From positions 23,469,764-23,533,763 of the forward strand of contig NC_088306.1 in NCBI RefSeq assembly GCF_032854445.1: a stretch of DNA of 64,000 bases. The letters run 5' to 3'. The notes under the pieces are model-generated. The model saw only the letters and a list, made by a program, of their open reading frames with translations. It did not search any database and was not told the origin of the DNA. This DNA comes from Liolophura sinensis. Taxonomy: Eukaryota; Mollusca; Polyplacophora; Chitonida; Chitonidae. Positions 12,119 through 24,483 of the stretch are shown piece by piece (the first letter of the stretch is position 1; every line of letters starts with the position of its first letter). A program made the translations under genes and the position numbers.

Positions 12119-13609
12119 AGCTATCTTCATAAATCGTAAACAAATTTTCGTCAAAGAGCGCCTTTGTTTCCATGCAATCATGTAGCTACAACGGATAAAT
12201 AAAGGAGCTTAACAAGAGTCGATGGGACAACAAAGAAGTTGTTCTTGTCACAATGCTACAACAGGCTATGATGGTGAGATGTTTGTACTTCATGTTGTAT
12301 GAGCGTTGCGCCACTCTAAAAAGGGCCCGTGAAGTAACCTATACAGTTTGAGTACCTTGATGACTAGGTACATTCCCGCTTTTTCGATACTGTGTAAATC
12401 ATTTACGAGTTTCTGACTGTCCGGCCATGTGGACAGCTGCCCATCTCAGGATCCATCCATCCGTCCGTTCGCGCGTATGAGAGTTTGTTCGTTCGTTCGT
12501 TCGTTCGTTCGTTTGTTCGTTCGTCCGTCCGTTAGTAGTCCAATTTGGGCAAATCTTGAAACAAATTCATTCCCTACATTTTGCTAAACTTCACATCTCT
12601 TAATGGCTAGGAAATATATCGAAATTGAATGCAGCGAAATTTTACAATATTAGTTAAATTATGCGCGTTTGTTAATAGCATTCTCCCTTTTGCATCTCTA
12701 AATTGAGAACCTATAAAACTGAACACTTGCCTTCGACCAATATGACATTATGTTACACGAGCGAACGTTCGCCGGTGTGGCCTGAAGTGTTTTCTCCGGG
12801 CATTCCGCTTTCCTGCACCTAAATATGGTAAAATAAAATCTATTCTATATATGACGTTAAACAACGATACAAAAATGTCATTTGTACAATTCATGCTCTT
12901 TTGTATGTTTACATAACGATTGAAATTAACCATGCTGTTAGACAATGAATCAACCAGTTATATGCATTAAACATCACTACACAGTACTTTTGTTTGCAGC
13001 GTTATTTGTCACAGATGTTAGAATGAATTAAACACAAACATTATGTACACTCGTAAAATCACCATTATTTTTGTTTTTTTCAAGCTTTGCTCTGTGAACC
13101 CTGTTGGCTTTGTTTCGTTTGTTTTTGTTTTTTTTTTGTTTTTTTTTTGTTTTTTTGCCTTTGAAGTTAACACGCGTATAGAAACATATTTTGGAAAACA
13201 CGGGGATTTGTTTTCGAAACCACTCACATTATGATCATTGAAATACACTGTTACTTGCACGTTGTACTGATAACAGTCATAATATACTCTCGAGTTAAAA
13301 AATAATAGAAAGGTGGATGAACCGGTTTATTCCGGATGAACGTACATGGAAAATTTTACGAAAACAAACGACGATATGTATGCCTCAAAGCATTACACAA
13401 AGTATTAGAACAAAAGTTTACCAAGGCTTTTTGTTCACCATTAGTAATAATAATAATAATAATCACCACAAAATGCAGAATATTTCATTTGTGGTTATGC
13501 AAAATGGGGGAAACATTGTAACGGGAGATGAAATCAAACACTATCGCTTTGATCAAGAATCGGCCGGCTTCAGCGACGGAGACACTTTAAACCACTGAGT
13601 CAGTAAGGG
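12119..13609. other. Mostly unique sequence; possible SINE relic at 12745-12870
   Basis: No gene supported. A weak SINE-like stretch ends with TATATGACGTTAAACAACGA at about 12849-12868. A T-rich run with long T-homopolymers occupies 13065-13160. An (AAT)n-like short run is at 13444-13462. Confidence 0.4.
12487..12531. repeat. (TTCG)n microsatellite
   Basis: About ten TTCG units with a few substitutions (TTTG, TCCG). Confidence 0.9.
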
Positions 13610-13857
13610 GTGAATGAGTGCTTAGGGTCTAACGTCGTGCTTGACAATTTTTCGGTTATTTGGCGGCGAAGGTTCACTTAGGGTGCATGTAATGTGCCTC
13701 CTTGTTACAGGGTGGATTTGCACCGCTCTTTTAGCTAGTGCTGCTTCACTTAGACGACTTATCGAAGGCAAGTAAGCCGACCCACACGAGCTATTATACT
13801 GATACTCACCAAAAAGTCAATGGACTATCAGCTGACCAGCTGAGCTATCGGGGCTGG
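13610..13857 (-). repeat. SINE type B, reverse, internally shortened
   Basis: 3' end in reverse (GTCGTGCTTGACAATTTTTC), AATGTGCCTCCTTGTTACAG, and the head GACCAGCTGAGCTATCGGGG. Part of the region between body and head is missing. It ends about 400 bp upstream of transporter gene 1. Confidence 0.8.
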
Positions 13858-14266
13858 TGAAATAGTGAGGATCACAAACATTTGTGACTCTACTGTGACT
13901 AGCTAATCAAACTGACCTATCGTCAAGCTTGTGTCTCTCTGGTTGTCCTCAGCAACTTTGTGCTAGTATTTGTTAAGCTCATTCACCTATAGTCTAATAG
14001 AGGTGGAATACTGCCGATCTGTTGAGCTCATAATCATGTAAGGTTTGTTTTCCTGCATAAAGATTCCTGCATTAAGCATTCGGGATTCAGTTTCAACGGT
14101 CGTGACAGTTCTACTTTCTGACGAGGCAAAACATGCACCTGAAGAACAAAGCGACTAATCAGCGAAAAGTGGAAGACTTCACAGCTTAGACCTGAATACT
14201 GCCAGTCCCAAACGGTTTTTCCTAGGCTCGATTTTGATCTCCATTTTTGATTTTCCAGTCACGTGA

Positions 14267-17200
14267 ATGGAGTCGAGGGAAAAGCCGTGGGGATGGGTTG
14301 TTGTTGCTGCATCCTTCATGGTACACACTTTGGTGTTCGGGGTGTGCTGGTCATCCGGTATCTTCAACTCGATCTTTTTGGAAGTCTTTGGGGCCTCTAA
14401 AGCGACAACATCATGGGCTGGAGGACTGAATATGGCCACCTTGTGTGCCGTAGGTGAGCATATTTACGGTGGAATAATAATAAGGGTCGAAAACTCTAGC
14501 TAAAGGAAAAGAAATTACATGTATAACAAAACAACGTTGGATTTTCAGGGGAACATTTCACCAAACCAATTCATTTATCTAAACGTTTATAATGACATAA
14601 AGCAAAGTTTCCATTTTTTATGTGAAGCTTGTATATCATGTATATCAATAAACCTGCTTTCACAAGGTGCTATCGAATAGCATTCAAAGGTGACACAACA
14701 GATGTAAAAATCGTTCGCGTAATAGAGTTTGTTATATGTTTATTCGAATTTTCGCATTAGACGAATCGAATCGACAAATCACATAGTGTGGATGCGACAT
14801 TCCGTTATTGTCTAGATAACCTAACGCATTTCTGATAGGCTGACGTCACTAAACTTAAATTTATTCATACGCACCCGTGTGTTTTGCATTCTACTTCACA
14901 GGCCCTCTCGCCAGTGTCTTGATAAACAGATTTGACTGTCAAAAAGTGGCGATATTTGGAGGTCTGATTATGTCGTTTGGCCTCGGCATTTGCTACTTCG
15001 CACAAAGTATTTTCTTTATGATCGGATCGTTTGGATTTGTGGCAGGTAGGTTCTTACATCAGTACATCACATAGAAAAGTTCGTTAGTTACTTTCCAAAG
15101 CTAGGAGGTTTATTGCAGGTATTCTGGTATATATCCTTCACACCAAAAACCTGAGTACAATGATATATCGGTGTGTTAAAATTTCTTGAGTCAAACATTC
15201 TTGAACCAAACAAATAAATTTCCGGTTTTAAGAGATTAATTCTTTTATTTCAGGTTTTGGAGGTGGAATTTGCTACATCCCTGCCGTTGCTATCACCAGT
15301 TACTATTTTGACAAGAGACGGTCAATTGCGATCGGATTAGCCGTTTCTGGGATCGGTTTAGGATCGTTCGGATTTCCTCCTCTGATCCGATTTTTACATC
15401 ACCAATTCGGTTGGCGGGGCTCGTTTCTAGTTTTGGCTGCACTCGTTCTGAACATCTGTGTGTGTGGCGCCCTCATGCGGCCGATTACTGTCAGGGAGAT
15501 ACTTAATAATGGCGACAATAAGCTAATGGACATGAGCCTTTTGAGGAATTATGGATTCGTCTTCCTTGGTGTAAACAACATGTTCTTTTGCTTTGGATTT
15601 TCGGTGGTATCCGTACACTTGGCGGCATACTCGGAGTCTCAAGGCACGAATACAAACTGGAGCTCCTGGCTAATATCCGCGATTGGAATGTCAAACTTGG
15701 TGGGTCGGATTACGTTTGGGTTCCTTGGCCAATGTCGTAAACTTGACATCATCGTCATGTACGCAGTGGGTTTTTTTATATGTGGTCTCACGATCGCCCT
15801 CATGCCCGCTTTTCCCAGCGACAGTCTCCGAATGGTGCTCGGCTCGATGTTCGGATTCCTCTCGGGTTGTTTCGGAACTCTGCTTGTGCCAATCGTCGCG
15901 GCGCTCGTCGGCCTTCATAGGCTGTCCAATGCCTATGGACTACTTCTAGTCTTTGAAGGAATAGGAACATTATCTGGGGCTCCTTTTGCAGGTAATTATC
16001 ATAGATAGATAGTTGTAAAGTTGTTAGTGCTGTTTTGCAATGCAAATGAGTACGGCGAAGCGAATTCTGGACCAGAGAAGTCTAATAAATTGCAAATGAT
16101 GTCTCTGCATTTCTCCCCCAAATAATTTTTACGCCATGGGGCAAGGGTGGTGTGAGTTGCAACTTTTTAAGCATTTACGTCGGCAGTTAGAATAGAACTT
16201 CCAACTAAGTTAATTTGACAAGAGAACGGATTTAGTCGGTTAAGTGTGATTATTTTCTGCCTTTACACTGTCGTAGTTCCTCAGGTTTTATACTCTGTAT
16301 GCTCAAATCTTTTTGTATATTCAAATGCAGTTTTATTAACAGCTTTCTACAAAGGAAAGATGAAAAAGTCGGTCAACTACATTAAATGCAGGACTGTTAA
16401 CTTCGTTTGAGAGAAGAATGTAATAAAACACTTTACAGCATAGAGAATAAAAGCAGAGCAGCCATGGTTGTTTGCTGATTGATAAATGGTGACACCTACA
16501 TGGTGTAATACATCACTTATTGTTTTATTCTAAATGCTTATGTTAATGCTGAAAAAATAGTAGAAAATCACACGCCTCCCACACACTTCAAATAATCAAC
16601 ATCAGCTTAATCAACATCTGCTCGGATCTACTCGGCATGTTTCGGAAATTACCATATCGGCTTATCCAATCATCTCTGTTTTCGTCTGATTCCATGACGT
16701 CAGCAATTACTGTAGAATTATGACAATTTTATCATAAGAGATTGGGAAAATATGGCTTTAGGGAGAATGCTTTTTAGTAGGAAATTGGTAAATATTGTCC
16801 TATAGCCAGTAGTCTATATACTACTCCGTAGTTACGTGTAACACCTGTCTGCGAGAATGGATTCGGACGATACGTACCACACATCCACTGCGATTTACCT
16901 GAGTTCAAATACCACTTTTTGTGTGTCGTTGTGAGTCATTTTTATTAGGTCCTATCAGTATCTTTAGATAGCGATCGTTGGAATTCAAAACATATCACAT
17001 GAACGTCTCTTTATGTCATAATGCATGACCCGCAAGTAAATAATTTTTAATAAATCCAGTTTTTTCTGTTTGTCTATTGGCTATTCTCTTCTTCTCCAGG
17101 TTGGTTGTTCGATATCACTCAGCAATATGACGCCTCCCTGTTCGTGGGCGGTGGATTCCTCACCCTCAGCTCAGCCTTTATGGTTGGACCCTTCATCAAA

Positions 17201-17275
17201 ATCCGGACAGACGCCAAACATGACGTTATGGAATTACAAATGGACGACTTACAAGTGATGGAGGAAAACGTCTAG
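14267..17275 (+). CDS. SLC16-type (monocarboxylate-transporter-like) MFS transporter, paralog 1, complete
   Basis: Four coding exons with GT-AG junctions: 14267-14453, 14902-15045, 15254-15991 and 17100-17275 (stop TAG). They total 1245 nt and 414 residues, slightly short for the SLC16 family. Exon 1 opens MESREKPWGWVVVAASF, the TM1 region of the family. Exon 2 has GPLASVLINRFDC and FGGLIMSFGLG. Exon 3 has the signature [17 protein letters not shown] and the TM8 segment MSNLVGRITFG. Exon 4 has GWLFDITQQYDASLFVGGG. About twelve hydrophobic segments fit the MFS fold, with a short loop between halves. The TM8 Arg is present, but Asn stands where MCT1 has its proton-coupling Asp, so the substrate and coupling cannot be named. 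All introns are phase 1 within Gly codons. An acceptor (TTTTCCAG|) 8 nt before the ATG suggests an upstream non-coding exon. A plasma-membrane location is inferred from the family. Confidence 0.93.
14454..14901 (+). other. Intron 1 of transporter gene 1
   Basis: Begins GTGAGC and ends CTTCACAG. No repeat recognised inside. Confidence 0.85.
15992..17099 (+). other. Intron 3 of transporter gene 1
   Basis: Begins GTAATT and ends CTTCTCCAG, 1108 bp. AT-rich; no recognisable transposon or gene inside. Confidence 0.85.
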
Positions 17276-17305
17276 CAAATCTTAGTTGAAGCATGCGAAC
17301 TCCCG

Positions 17306-17810
17306 GTGTATTACGGCTGCAATTCCGGTGTGTCGCAGTTCTGTTCCTGGTGTGTCACGACTGTACCACCCGTCTATTACTGCTGTACTCCCGCTGAAAT
17401 CCCAGTGTGTCACAGTTCTGTTCCTGGTGTGTCACCACTGTACCACCGGTCTATTACAGCCGTACTCCCGCTGAAATCCCAGTGTGTCACTGTTCTGTTC
17501 CTGGTGTGTCACCACTGTACCACCGGTCTATTACAGCCGTACTCCCGCTGAAATCTCAATGTGTCACAGTTCTGTTCCTGGTGTGTCACAACTGTACCAC
17601 CGGTCTATTACACCTGTACTCCCGCTGAAATCCCAGTGTGTCACAGTTCTGTTCACCACTACACCACCAGCCTATTACGGCAACATTCCCAGTGTGTCAT
17701 TTTTGTACTCCCGCTATGCAACAACTGCACCACAGGTGTATCACGACTGCACCACCAGTATATCAGGACTGCACCACGGGTGTATCACGACTGAAGTCCC
17801 AGTATGTCAC
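17306..17810 (+). repeat. Minisatellite, ~77-bp unit, directly after gene 1
   Basis: The unit contains AGTTCTGTTCCTGGTGTGTC, TGTACCACCGGTCTATTAC and ACTCCCGCTGAAATCCCAG. It is repeated about four times almost unchanged, then decays toward 17810. It starts about 30 bp after the gene 1 stop codon, so it probably forms part of its 3' UTR. A 77-nt unit shifts frame at each copy, so the open frames across it are artefacts of low stop content. Confidence 0.9.
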
Positions 17811-17819
17811 GGTTGGTAC

Positions 17820-17882
17820 AGATCTCAAGAATATTTCACATAGCGGCCAACACTATGGTGGAAGGAAACCTAACGGAGCCAG
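17820..17882 (-). repeat. SINE type A, core fragment
   Basis: TCTCAAGAATATTTCACATA, GCGGCCAACACTATGGTGG and GGAAACCTAACGGAGCC match the type A core in reverse. Confidence 0.6.
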
Positions 17883-17930
17883 GTCAGTTATCTACAGGAG
17901 TGACAATCACATTCAGTGAAACACAGCTGC

Positions 17931-18112
17931 GATTATCATAATCAGTGATCCACAGGTGTGACAGTCACAATCAGTGATCCACAGGTGTGACAATCACAAT
18001 CAGTGATCCACAGGTAGGATAATCACAATCAGTGATCAACAGGTGTGACAACCACAATCAGTGATCAACAGGTGTGACAATCACAATTAATGATCCACAG
18101 GTGTGACAATCA
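17931..18112 (+). repeat. Short tandem repeat, ~29-bp unit
   Basis: About six copies of a unit containing AGTGATCCACAGGTGTGAC and AATCACAATC, with point changes. Units are contiguous with no spacers. Confidence 0.88.
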
Positions 18113-18335
18113 TACATGTGTCAATAATATAAACCATCACACATTGGAAACGCATATCGGAGTTGTTGTCGAACGCGAAACAAGAACTTGTCGAAATTTT
18201 TCATATAAAATCGAAGCAAAATCTTCGGGGGTCATGAAGACTTATTGTGGTCAAGGCAATATTCTTCTGGGCACAGATTTTCGTTTCACAATATGAACTC
18301 TTCATTTCCACTGGTTGTTTGTCTGTTCTAAGTTT

Positions 18336-18604
18336 TATTTATTTATTTATTTGATTGGTGTTTTACACCGTACTCGAGAATATTTCACTTTTACGACGGC
18401 GGCCAGCATTATGGTGGGTTGGGGTGGAGTGGTAGAGCCCGGGGGAAACCCACGACCATCCGCAGGTTGGTGGCAGACCTTCCCCTGTACGGCCGGAGAG
18501 GAAGCCAACATGAGCTTGACTTGAACTCACAGCAACGGCATTGCTGAGAGGCTCCTGGGTCATTACGCTGCACTAGAGCGCTAACCAACTGAGCCATGGA
18601 GGAC
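18336..18604 (-). repeat. SINE type A, full length, reverse
   Basis: (TTTA)n tail, GGTGTTTTACACCGTACTC, CGGCGGCCAGCATTATGG, ACCATCCGCAGGTTGGTGG, TACGGCCGGAGAGG and CTTGAACTCACAGC (reverse box B), ending in GCTAACCAACTGAGCCATGG (reverse box A). A relatively young copy. Confidence 0.9.
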
Positions 18605-19033
18605 CCGTTTTGCGTTTTCAAAGTGTTCCAGTATACCTTATGTCATGGCCAATGTCTATAACTTTGTGAAAGAGGGGAGAAATGCTGTTATTTGTAAAAA
18701 CGTGGGCGGCTTTTAATACATATGACAGTATTCTGTGAATAGAAAATGTTGCGCGACAAAAACATATACAACAATTGCTTAATTATCATTATTCGCTATA
18801 CAGAACAATTCTTGTTAAAGTTAAACTGGCGAGCAGGACGAGGCGCCTTAGGCTAAAGCTACTGCGGAAGAAACGTACATTTCAATAATTTACAGTTAAA
18901 TTTTAAAAAGTGTTAAAATAGAAAAGTTACCCACAGAGACACGCTTCAAAAAATACATGGAGAGGGTCGTGCTTGTTAAGGCTCAGGCATTTCAATCACT
19001 AGCACAAAGGAAATGTGGATTCAGTTCCATTCA
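18605..19033. other. No gene seen
   Basis: AT-rich spacer without recognisable features. Confidence 0.4.
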
Positions 19034-19378
19034 CCGGCCCAGATATCAGAGTGGGTAGAGCGTTCGCTTCGAGAGCGGTAGAGCAAGGATTAGTCCTGGA
19101 TCGAGTCACACCTAGGACTTTAAAAGAGGAACTTGTAACTTTCTTGCTTGGCGTTCGGCATGAAGGGGTTAGTGCAACGACTGGTTGACCCATATCATTA
19201 TAATGGCTCGGGCGGGGCAGCTTACTTGCCTTCCGTAAGGCGTCTCAGTGAAGCAGCACTAGATAAAAGAGCGGTGGAAATACATTACATACACCCTAAG
19301 GATTCCTTCGTCGTTATTTGACTGAAAAATTGTTGAGCACGGCGATAAACCCCAAGCACTCACTCACTCACTCACTCA
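19034..19378 (+). repeat. SINE type B, full length
   Basis: Head GGCCCAGATATCAGAGTGGG and GTAGAGCGTTCGCTTCGAG, box B-like ATTAGTCCTGGATCGAGTC, body AGTGCAACGACTGGTTGAC and GCGTCTCAGTGAAGCAGC, 3' end GACTGAAAAATTGTTGAGC then a (CACT)n tail of about five units. Confidence 0.9.
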
Positions 19379-19661
19379 ATTCCATTCCTGGACACGGAAT
19401 TTTCAAGACTTCACTACCTTCATTGTTTTCGGCTACTTCATGGCTATAAACGGTCGACAGTTATTTTTCGTGCAGTCGTACATGAAACTCACTGGAGACC
19501 ACTGGCCTCCCAGTAATATGACATATTGCAAGATGTCTGTAGCGTTCTCTGGGCAATCTATTTTCTATGTGACTGATTCAACGGAATGTAATGTTTCTGT
19601 TTAATTAATGAGACTGATTCAACCCTGGTCCCAGTCGCGGACGGCCATACCACTTTGAGTA

Positions 19662-19990
19662 TTTATTTATTTATTTGATTAGTGTTTACGCCGTACTCAA
19701 GATGCCAGCATTTTAGTTGGTGGAAACCGGGCACTGTCTTGTATATTGAGCTTAACGTCGCTTCCAACACTCATTTATTTATATATTTGATTTGTGTTTT
19801 GCTCCGTAGTCAAGGATATTTCACTTAAAGGACGGTGGACAGCATTATATCTGGAGAAAACCGGGCATAGCCCAGTGAAACCCACGACCATCCGTAGGCT
19901 GACGTCAGATCTTCACAGGGATCGTATTGGTGAGATGATACCTCGGTTATTGTGCTGCAGTACCACGCTAACCACTAGGCCACGAAGGTC
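19662..19990 (-). repeat. Two SINE type A pieces in tandem, reverse
   Basis: A short tail piece (19662-19735) is followed by a longer copy (19771-19990) that has its own TTTA tail, TATTTCACTTAAAGGACGG, the CATAGCCCAGTGAAACCCAC block and a GCTAACCACTAGGCCACGAAGG head. Both are diverged. Confidence 0.75.
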
Positions 19991-20247
19991 CCCATCTTAC
20001 ATTAGTTTGATCGTATCGTTTGGTCACGGCGGTGTCCAAAGCTCCGCATACGTGGGCCAGAGCTTAAGACCCAACTCAAATCGCGTCTTAAATTCTGGTA
20101 TACGCCGAACTTTAATCGTGTAACACTCTCGTCCCAGTACAACGCCATTCCAGTTAATCTGCTTGCCAAACCCTTGGCTTTCCCCAGGCAATCTGGTTTC
20201 CTCCAGCCATGAACTGTCCGCCACCGTCATATTGAAATGAAAACTTC

Positions 20248-20500
20248 TTGATTTATTTGATTGGCGTTTTTTGCCATTCTCAAGAATATTTCACTTATAC
20301 GACGGTGGCCGGCATTGTGGGAGGAAAACGGGCAGAGCCCGATGAAAACCCACGACCATCCGCAGGTTACTGGAAGACCTTACCACTTACGGCCGGAGAG
20401 GCAGCCAGCATGAGCTGGACTTACAGCGACCGCATTGGTGAGAGGCTCCTGGGCCGTTACGCTGTGCTAGCGCGCTAACTAACTGAGCCATGGAGCCCCC
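20248..20500 (-). repeat. SINE type A, full length, reverse
   Basis: TTGATTTATTTGATTGGCGT tail, CTTATACGACGGTGGCC, CGACCATCCGCAGGTTAC, CTTACGGCCGGAGAGGC, and head GCTAACTAACTGAGCCATGG followed by a C-homopolymer. Confidence 0.88.
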
Positions 20501-20811
20501 CCCCCCCTCCCACCCCGGAAAATTTCTTGGATATGGCATTCAACAACAATTCAATAGATAAGTACTGCATGAGACGAAGAACTCAGACGTGAGACATGTC
20601 AGAGATAACATTCAACGTTGCTTTATTCAGCGTGATCAAGCTATAAAACTGAGCTGAGTTGTTCAAAAGTGTATTAGAACTTAATCCAAGTGTTAATGTT
20701 AGTCCAGACTAAAGTGCCATTAACTTTGTATAGGGATGTGACTGGTATTAAGGTTTAAGCCTGAATTAAATTTAATTTACTTTTGTAGAACTGGTCCCTG
20801 CAGTCCAATGA

Positions 20812-20910
20812 CTTCTTTTCGTTCCGTTTTCTCTCATAATGTTGCCGTCGTCGTATACGTGAAATAGTCTTTACTACGGTGTAAAACACCAATCTAATAA
20901 ACAACTAAAT
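20812..20910 (+). repeat. SINE type A, 3' fragment
   Basis: TCTCTCATAATGTTGCCGTC, GTCGTATACGTGAAATAGTC and ACGGTGTAAAACACCAATC: the 3' end of type A in plus orientation. Confidence 0.7.
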
Positions 20911-23520
20911 CTATTCACCCACAGTTGCGCGTCAGGTATATGCACTGTAAATCTTAGCATAACCACCGGCAGCTATATCAGTAAATTTTTGTATGACAAT
21001 ACACATTTACTAATATCTATGACTTGCCATCGACACTTATGTCCTTCATTCTTTTCATTTTAAGATGATTATATCCAAGATATCACCGATATCTGGAATG
21101 AAATCATTTCAACATCGTCTCATTTCTAGGCGGAAATCTCATATAAACGAACTTTGCGGTTACTGGATCACTGTTTGTCTTGTTAACCTGGATATGGAGT
21201 TTGCTACAACCCCACTCTGCCGCAATCACTCAGACCCGCACGTAAGAATTAAGACCTGGGTTGGTGCGGGTTGACAATTCAAATTATGACCAAGCAAAGC
21301 GTCCCGGGACTATAATCCTTGCGATATAAATGCAAGTGTCAGAATGTCAACACTCTCTATAAGTGTTCAGCTGATAAATCGTGTTAAATATTGTAAAATG
21401 TGATTGCCCACACCTTAAAACTATTAAATCGAGTGATGACTACATGGAAGGTACATAATGTTAGATTAAAAGACTTTAAACATAAAATGCCTTATATACA
21501 CAAAAGAAGTGTTGTTTGGCGTAAGATAATAGTACATTACTGTAATGTCTCCTTATATTAACTGTTAAATTTCTTAAGCCGCAGAAGGCTTAACCTATCA
21601 TTCTGAATGTTTTCACACCTCCACCACTGTCACCATGTTGGAATTAGCATGATTAGATTTGTATACAGCATTTCACTTTTAGGAAAGTGTTCATTTAAAA
21701 CCAAATCAGTGTATCAGGGTGACAGCAGGTTTGAATATTTTTTTAAATGTAGTGCAGTATTCAAAATGAAACTCTTATCTCACAACAGAACTGAGGAGAT
21801 GTGACACGGCTCAGCGATACATAGTACTGCGTGGTTCTAGAGTGCACTGCACCATGCGGCGTCTACAAAGTGCTGACATCAAACAGCCCACACGGCACTG
21901 AACACCATCATACAGATCCGAACCATCTGAACCAAAGATGCCACGCCATTGCTGTGTAGTATATGGTTGATATTCTAGGGCTTAAGGAGAATGCAAATGT
22001 CTGAGTCCCTATGCAGACTGATGATGATGATGGCTGTAGTTTTATGGCGACGAGCTCCATTCTATGAAATGGTGTGCGCCAAGCCATTGGTATATATGTT
22101 CAACACAACATATCCATTATAGCTACACTAAATGTTCCCACCCTGACGAAAAATACAACGAAATATCTGTTTGTACATGTTCTTAGCACTTCTGTTTAAA
22201 TAAAACTGGTCCAGTGGTAGAGCTGGTACATCCTGACGATGAAAATAATTTGATACGACAAATCAGTTGTTATTCCACTTTCATATATTTTCCATACACA
22301 AAGGCAGTCTTATATTTAAAATACACAGGACTTACAAGTATAAATGAAAACCATTAGGCTGACTCCACAATTCACCTGATGGATTATAATGATACATATT
22401 GCATCCCCATATACTATAACTACACTGATTGTGACTTATACCAAATTAGACTAAACTATTCAAAAGCAAAACAAGAAACAAAATCACCCATAACCATGAA
22501 AATATCCGTCATTATGAATCTACAAAAGACACGCGTACATGGGCAGATTTGATAACTGGACCTAAGGAAAACGTAATCAATGTCTCCCATGCGAATAGGT
22601 GTACATTATGTGCATATTGGTATACCTTAATAAAGATGTACTACACTCATACGCTGTTAACCATGGTTAATAGGGCCTAACTGTATGTTACCTATTAGAG
22701 GAATATAGACAAACTTGCCTATATTAATCTCATATACACATACATGACACGACCTGATCTACGCTTGGAAAGAACTTAATTTTGGCCACCCATATATAAG
22801 ACGTTCCAACGTTTAGATTGTTCTCAAGATTAAGATTTATCAAGCACCTTGATAAATTAGTATGGACCCAGAATGAGGCCAGAATGACAGACCCGCTAAA
22901 CATATAGACGGGATTACCCAGGAGTCGGCTACAAGGGGCGGGTAAACTGAACCATGTAACATACACGTTCATCATAAACTACTACATGGACACCCATCAA
23001 GAACACTTACTAAATAAATCGCGTCTCAAACTACTCAAAAATGATAATGCACTATATCAACTGTTTTTACATTATTGGTTCGATATCAACGAGCTCACTG
23101 AAGAAGAACGCGACCGAGATCGCTCGGCTCGGAGTTCGTATTGTTCGAGTTACATGACCACAACGGCAGGACAAGCTGTGTTGATAACCAACTGAAAATG
23201 GCCTCCGTGGCCAAGGATTCCGGCCTATTCAAGAAGCAGACCTGAAATTATTTCTAGATAAGTTTATATATAGATAGAAATGGTTTTCACATTAGTTTCC
23301 TTTGTGGATGTTAATTTAAAATAATTTCTGCCTTGCTGAAACTAACATACAGCCTGTTGTAGTTGTACTGGAAAATATCATTGCGCACCATGCTATCCAC
23401 ATCAACCTTTGATGCTAACGTAAATCGAGGTAATGTATTACGAATTCAAAGGATGGATGTTGAGTAGTCTACACAGATAGTAGTTTAATCCGTTCAATAT
23501 ATTCTTTGCGTGGATGCTAA
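20911..23520. other. Long interval without a supported gene
   Basis: About 2.6 kb of AT-rich sequence. Small frames (21065-21274, 21607-21804, 22730-22975 minus, 22986-23195) show no domain, no mutual splice compatibility and no repeat match that I can see. Confidence 0.4.
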
Positions 23521-23645
23521 TGTCTCGCCCCGTACACTACGCATGCGCGTAATTATTACGCCCCGGGCGCTAAACTTGGTTATAATTCGAATTGTCGTCC
23601 CGTGCTAGTCCGGGTCGTAATTCTTACGAGCCGGGTCTGAGTGAC
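23521..23645. promoter_or_regulatory. CpG-rich patch with an NRF-1-like palindrome
   Basis: Holds TACGCATGCGCGTA at about 23538-23551, close to the NRF-1 consensus, next to CGCCCCGGGCGC and further CpGs in otherwise AT-rich DNA. This could be a small promoter, but no adjacent first exon was identified. Confidence 0.25.
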
Positions 23646-24130
23646 CGCGAGAAAGGAGGGTGATAGCAAACCGCATGTTAACAAGACAAGCAGTGATACT
23701 GTCACGGCAAAGTTCACTTACATTGATTTCCGCTCAGAAATAAGGCGGTATTTTTCTACAACTCATCTGCTACTCAATATGTAAATGCCGTCTAATTGCG
23801 TATATATTTAGTGTAAAACCCTGATATCCAAATCTTGTCAAATCTATCAATATATTATATTAATCTATTAACATTAACAAATACAGTATCAGCTGTATCA
23901 GCTGTAAAACATCATGTTCCGTTACACCCAATATCTTAGAAAAATATATCTATATTACAGTTTCGTTTCAGCTTTTTTCAAACCATGTAAATTTTCTACA
24001 GTTTTGGCAAACAGCTGTTCGTTTCTATGGTAACCGATGTCAGGTGGTGATAGATCCGTCCAATCTGAATAAAAGACACGAGAAAGAAAATGGTTGATTA
24101 ACTCATTGACTAAATGGTGATATAATAGAT

Positions 24131-24429
24131 ATTTATGTTTGACTGATTTATTTATTTATTTATTTCATTGGTGTCTTACGCCGTACTCAAGAATATTTCA
24201 CTTATACGACGGCGATAGTGGAAGTATAGTGGAAGGAAACCGGGCAAAGCCCGATGAAAAGCCACGACCATCCGCAGGTTACTGGTGGACCTTCCCACGT
24301 TCGGCCGGAGAGAAAGTCAGCCTGAGCTGGACTTGAACTCACAGCGACCTCAATGGTGAGAGCTCCTGGGTCATTACGCCGCGCTAGCGCGACAACCAAC
24401 TGAGCCATGGAGGCCCCATTTATGTTTGA
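24131..24429 (-). repeat. SINE type A, full length, with perfect 12-bp target duplication
   Basis: ATTTATGTTTGA occurs at 24131-24142 and again at 24418-24429, bracketing the SINE (24143-24417). The element runs from the TTTA tail through CGTACTCAAGAATATTTCAC to the tRNA-like head GCTAGCGCGACAACCAACTG. The intact duplication shows it moved by target-primed reverse transcription. Confidence 0.95.
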
Positions 24430-24483
24430 AAGTAACAGTATAAGTCCCTACAAAGGTAAACATTTATACTAATTCACAATATT

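Noticed and set aside
15503-16045. Minus-strand and alternative-frame open frames over gene 1 exon 3
   Set aside because: They are shadows of the conserved SLC16 exon.
17286-17919. Overlapping Cys/Ser/Pro-rich frames of 60-120 codons
   Set aside because: They are produced by a 77-bp tandem repeat whose length is not a multiple of three; all frames are open because the unit lacks stops.
17931-18112. CRISPR-like regular repeats
   Set aside because: Units are contiguous without unique spacers, in clearly eukaryotic DNA with no cas genes.
18363-18621. Open frames inside SINE copies (also at 20248, 24139, 32039, 35835 and others)
   Set aside because: The same peptide pattern recurs wherever the type A SINE occurs; it is non-coding repeat.
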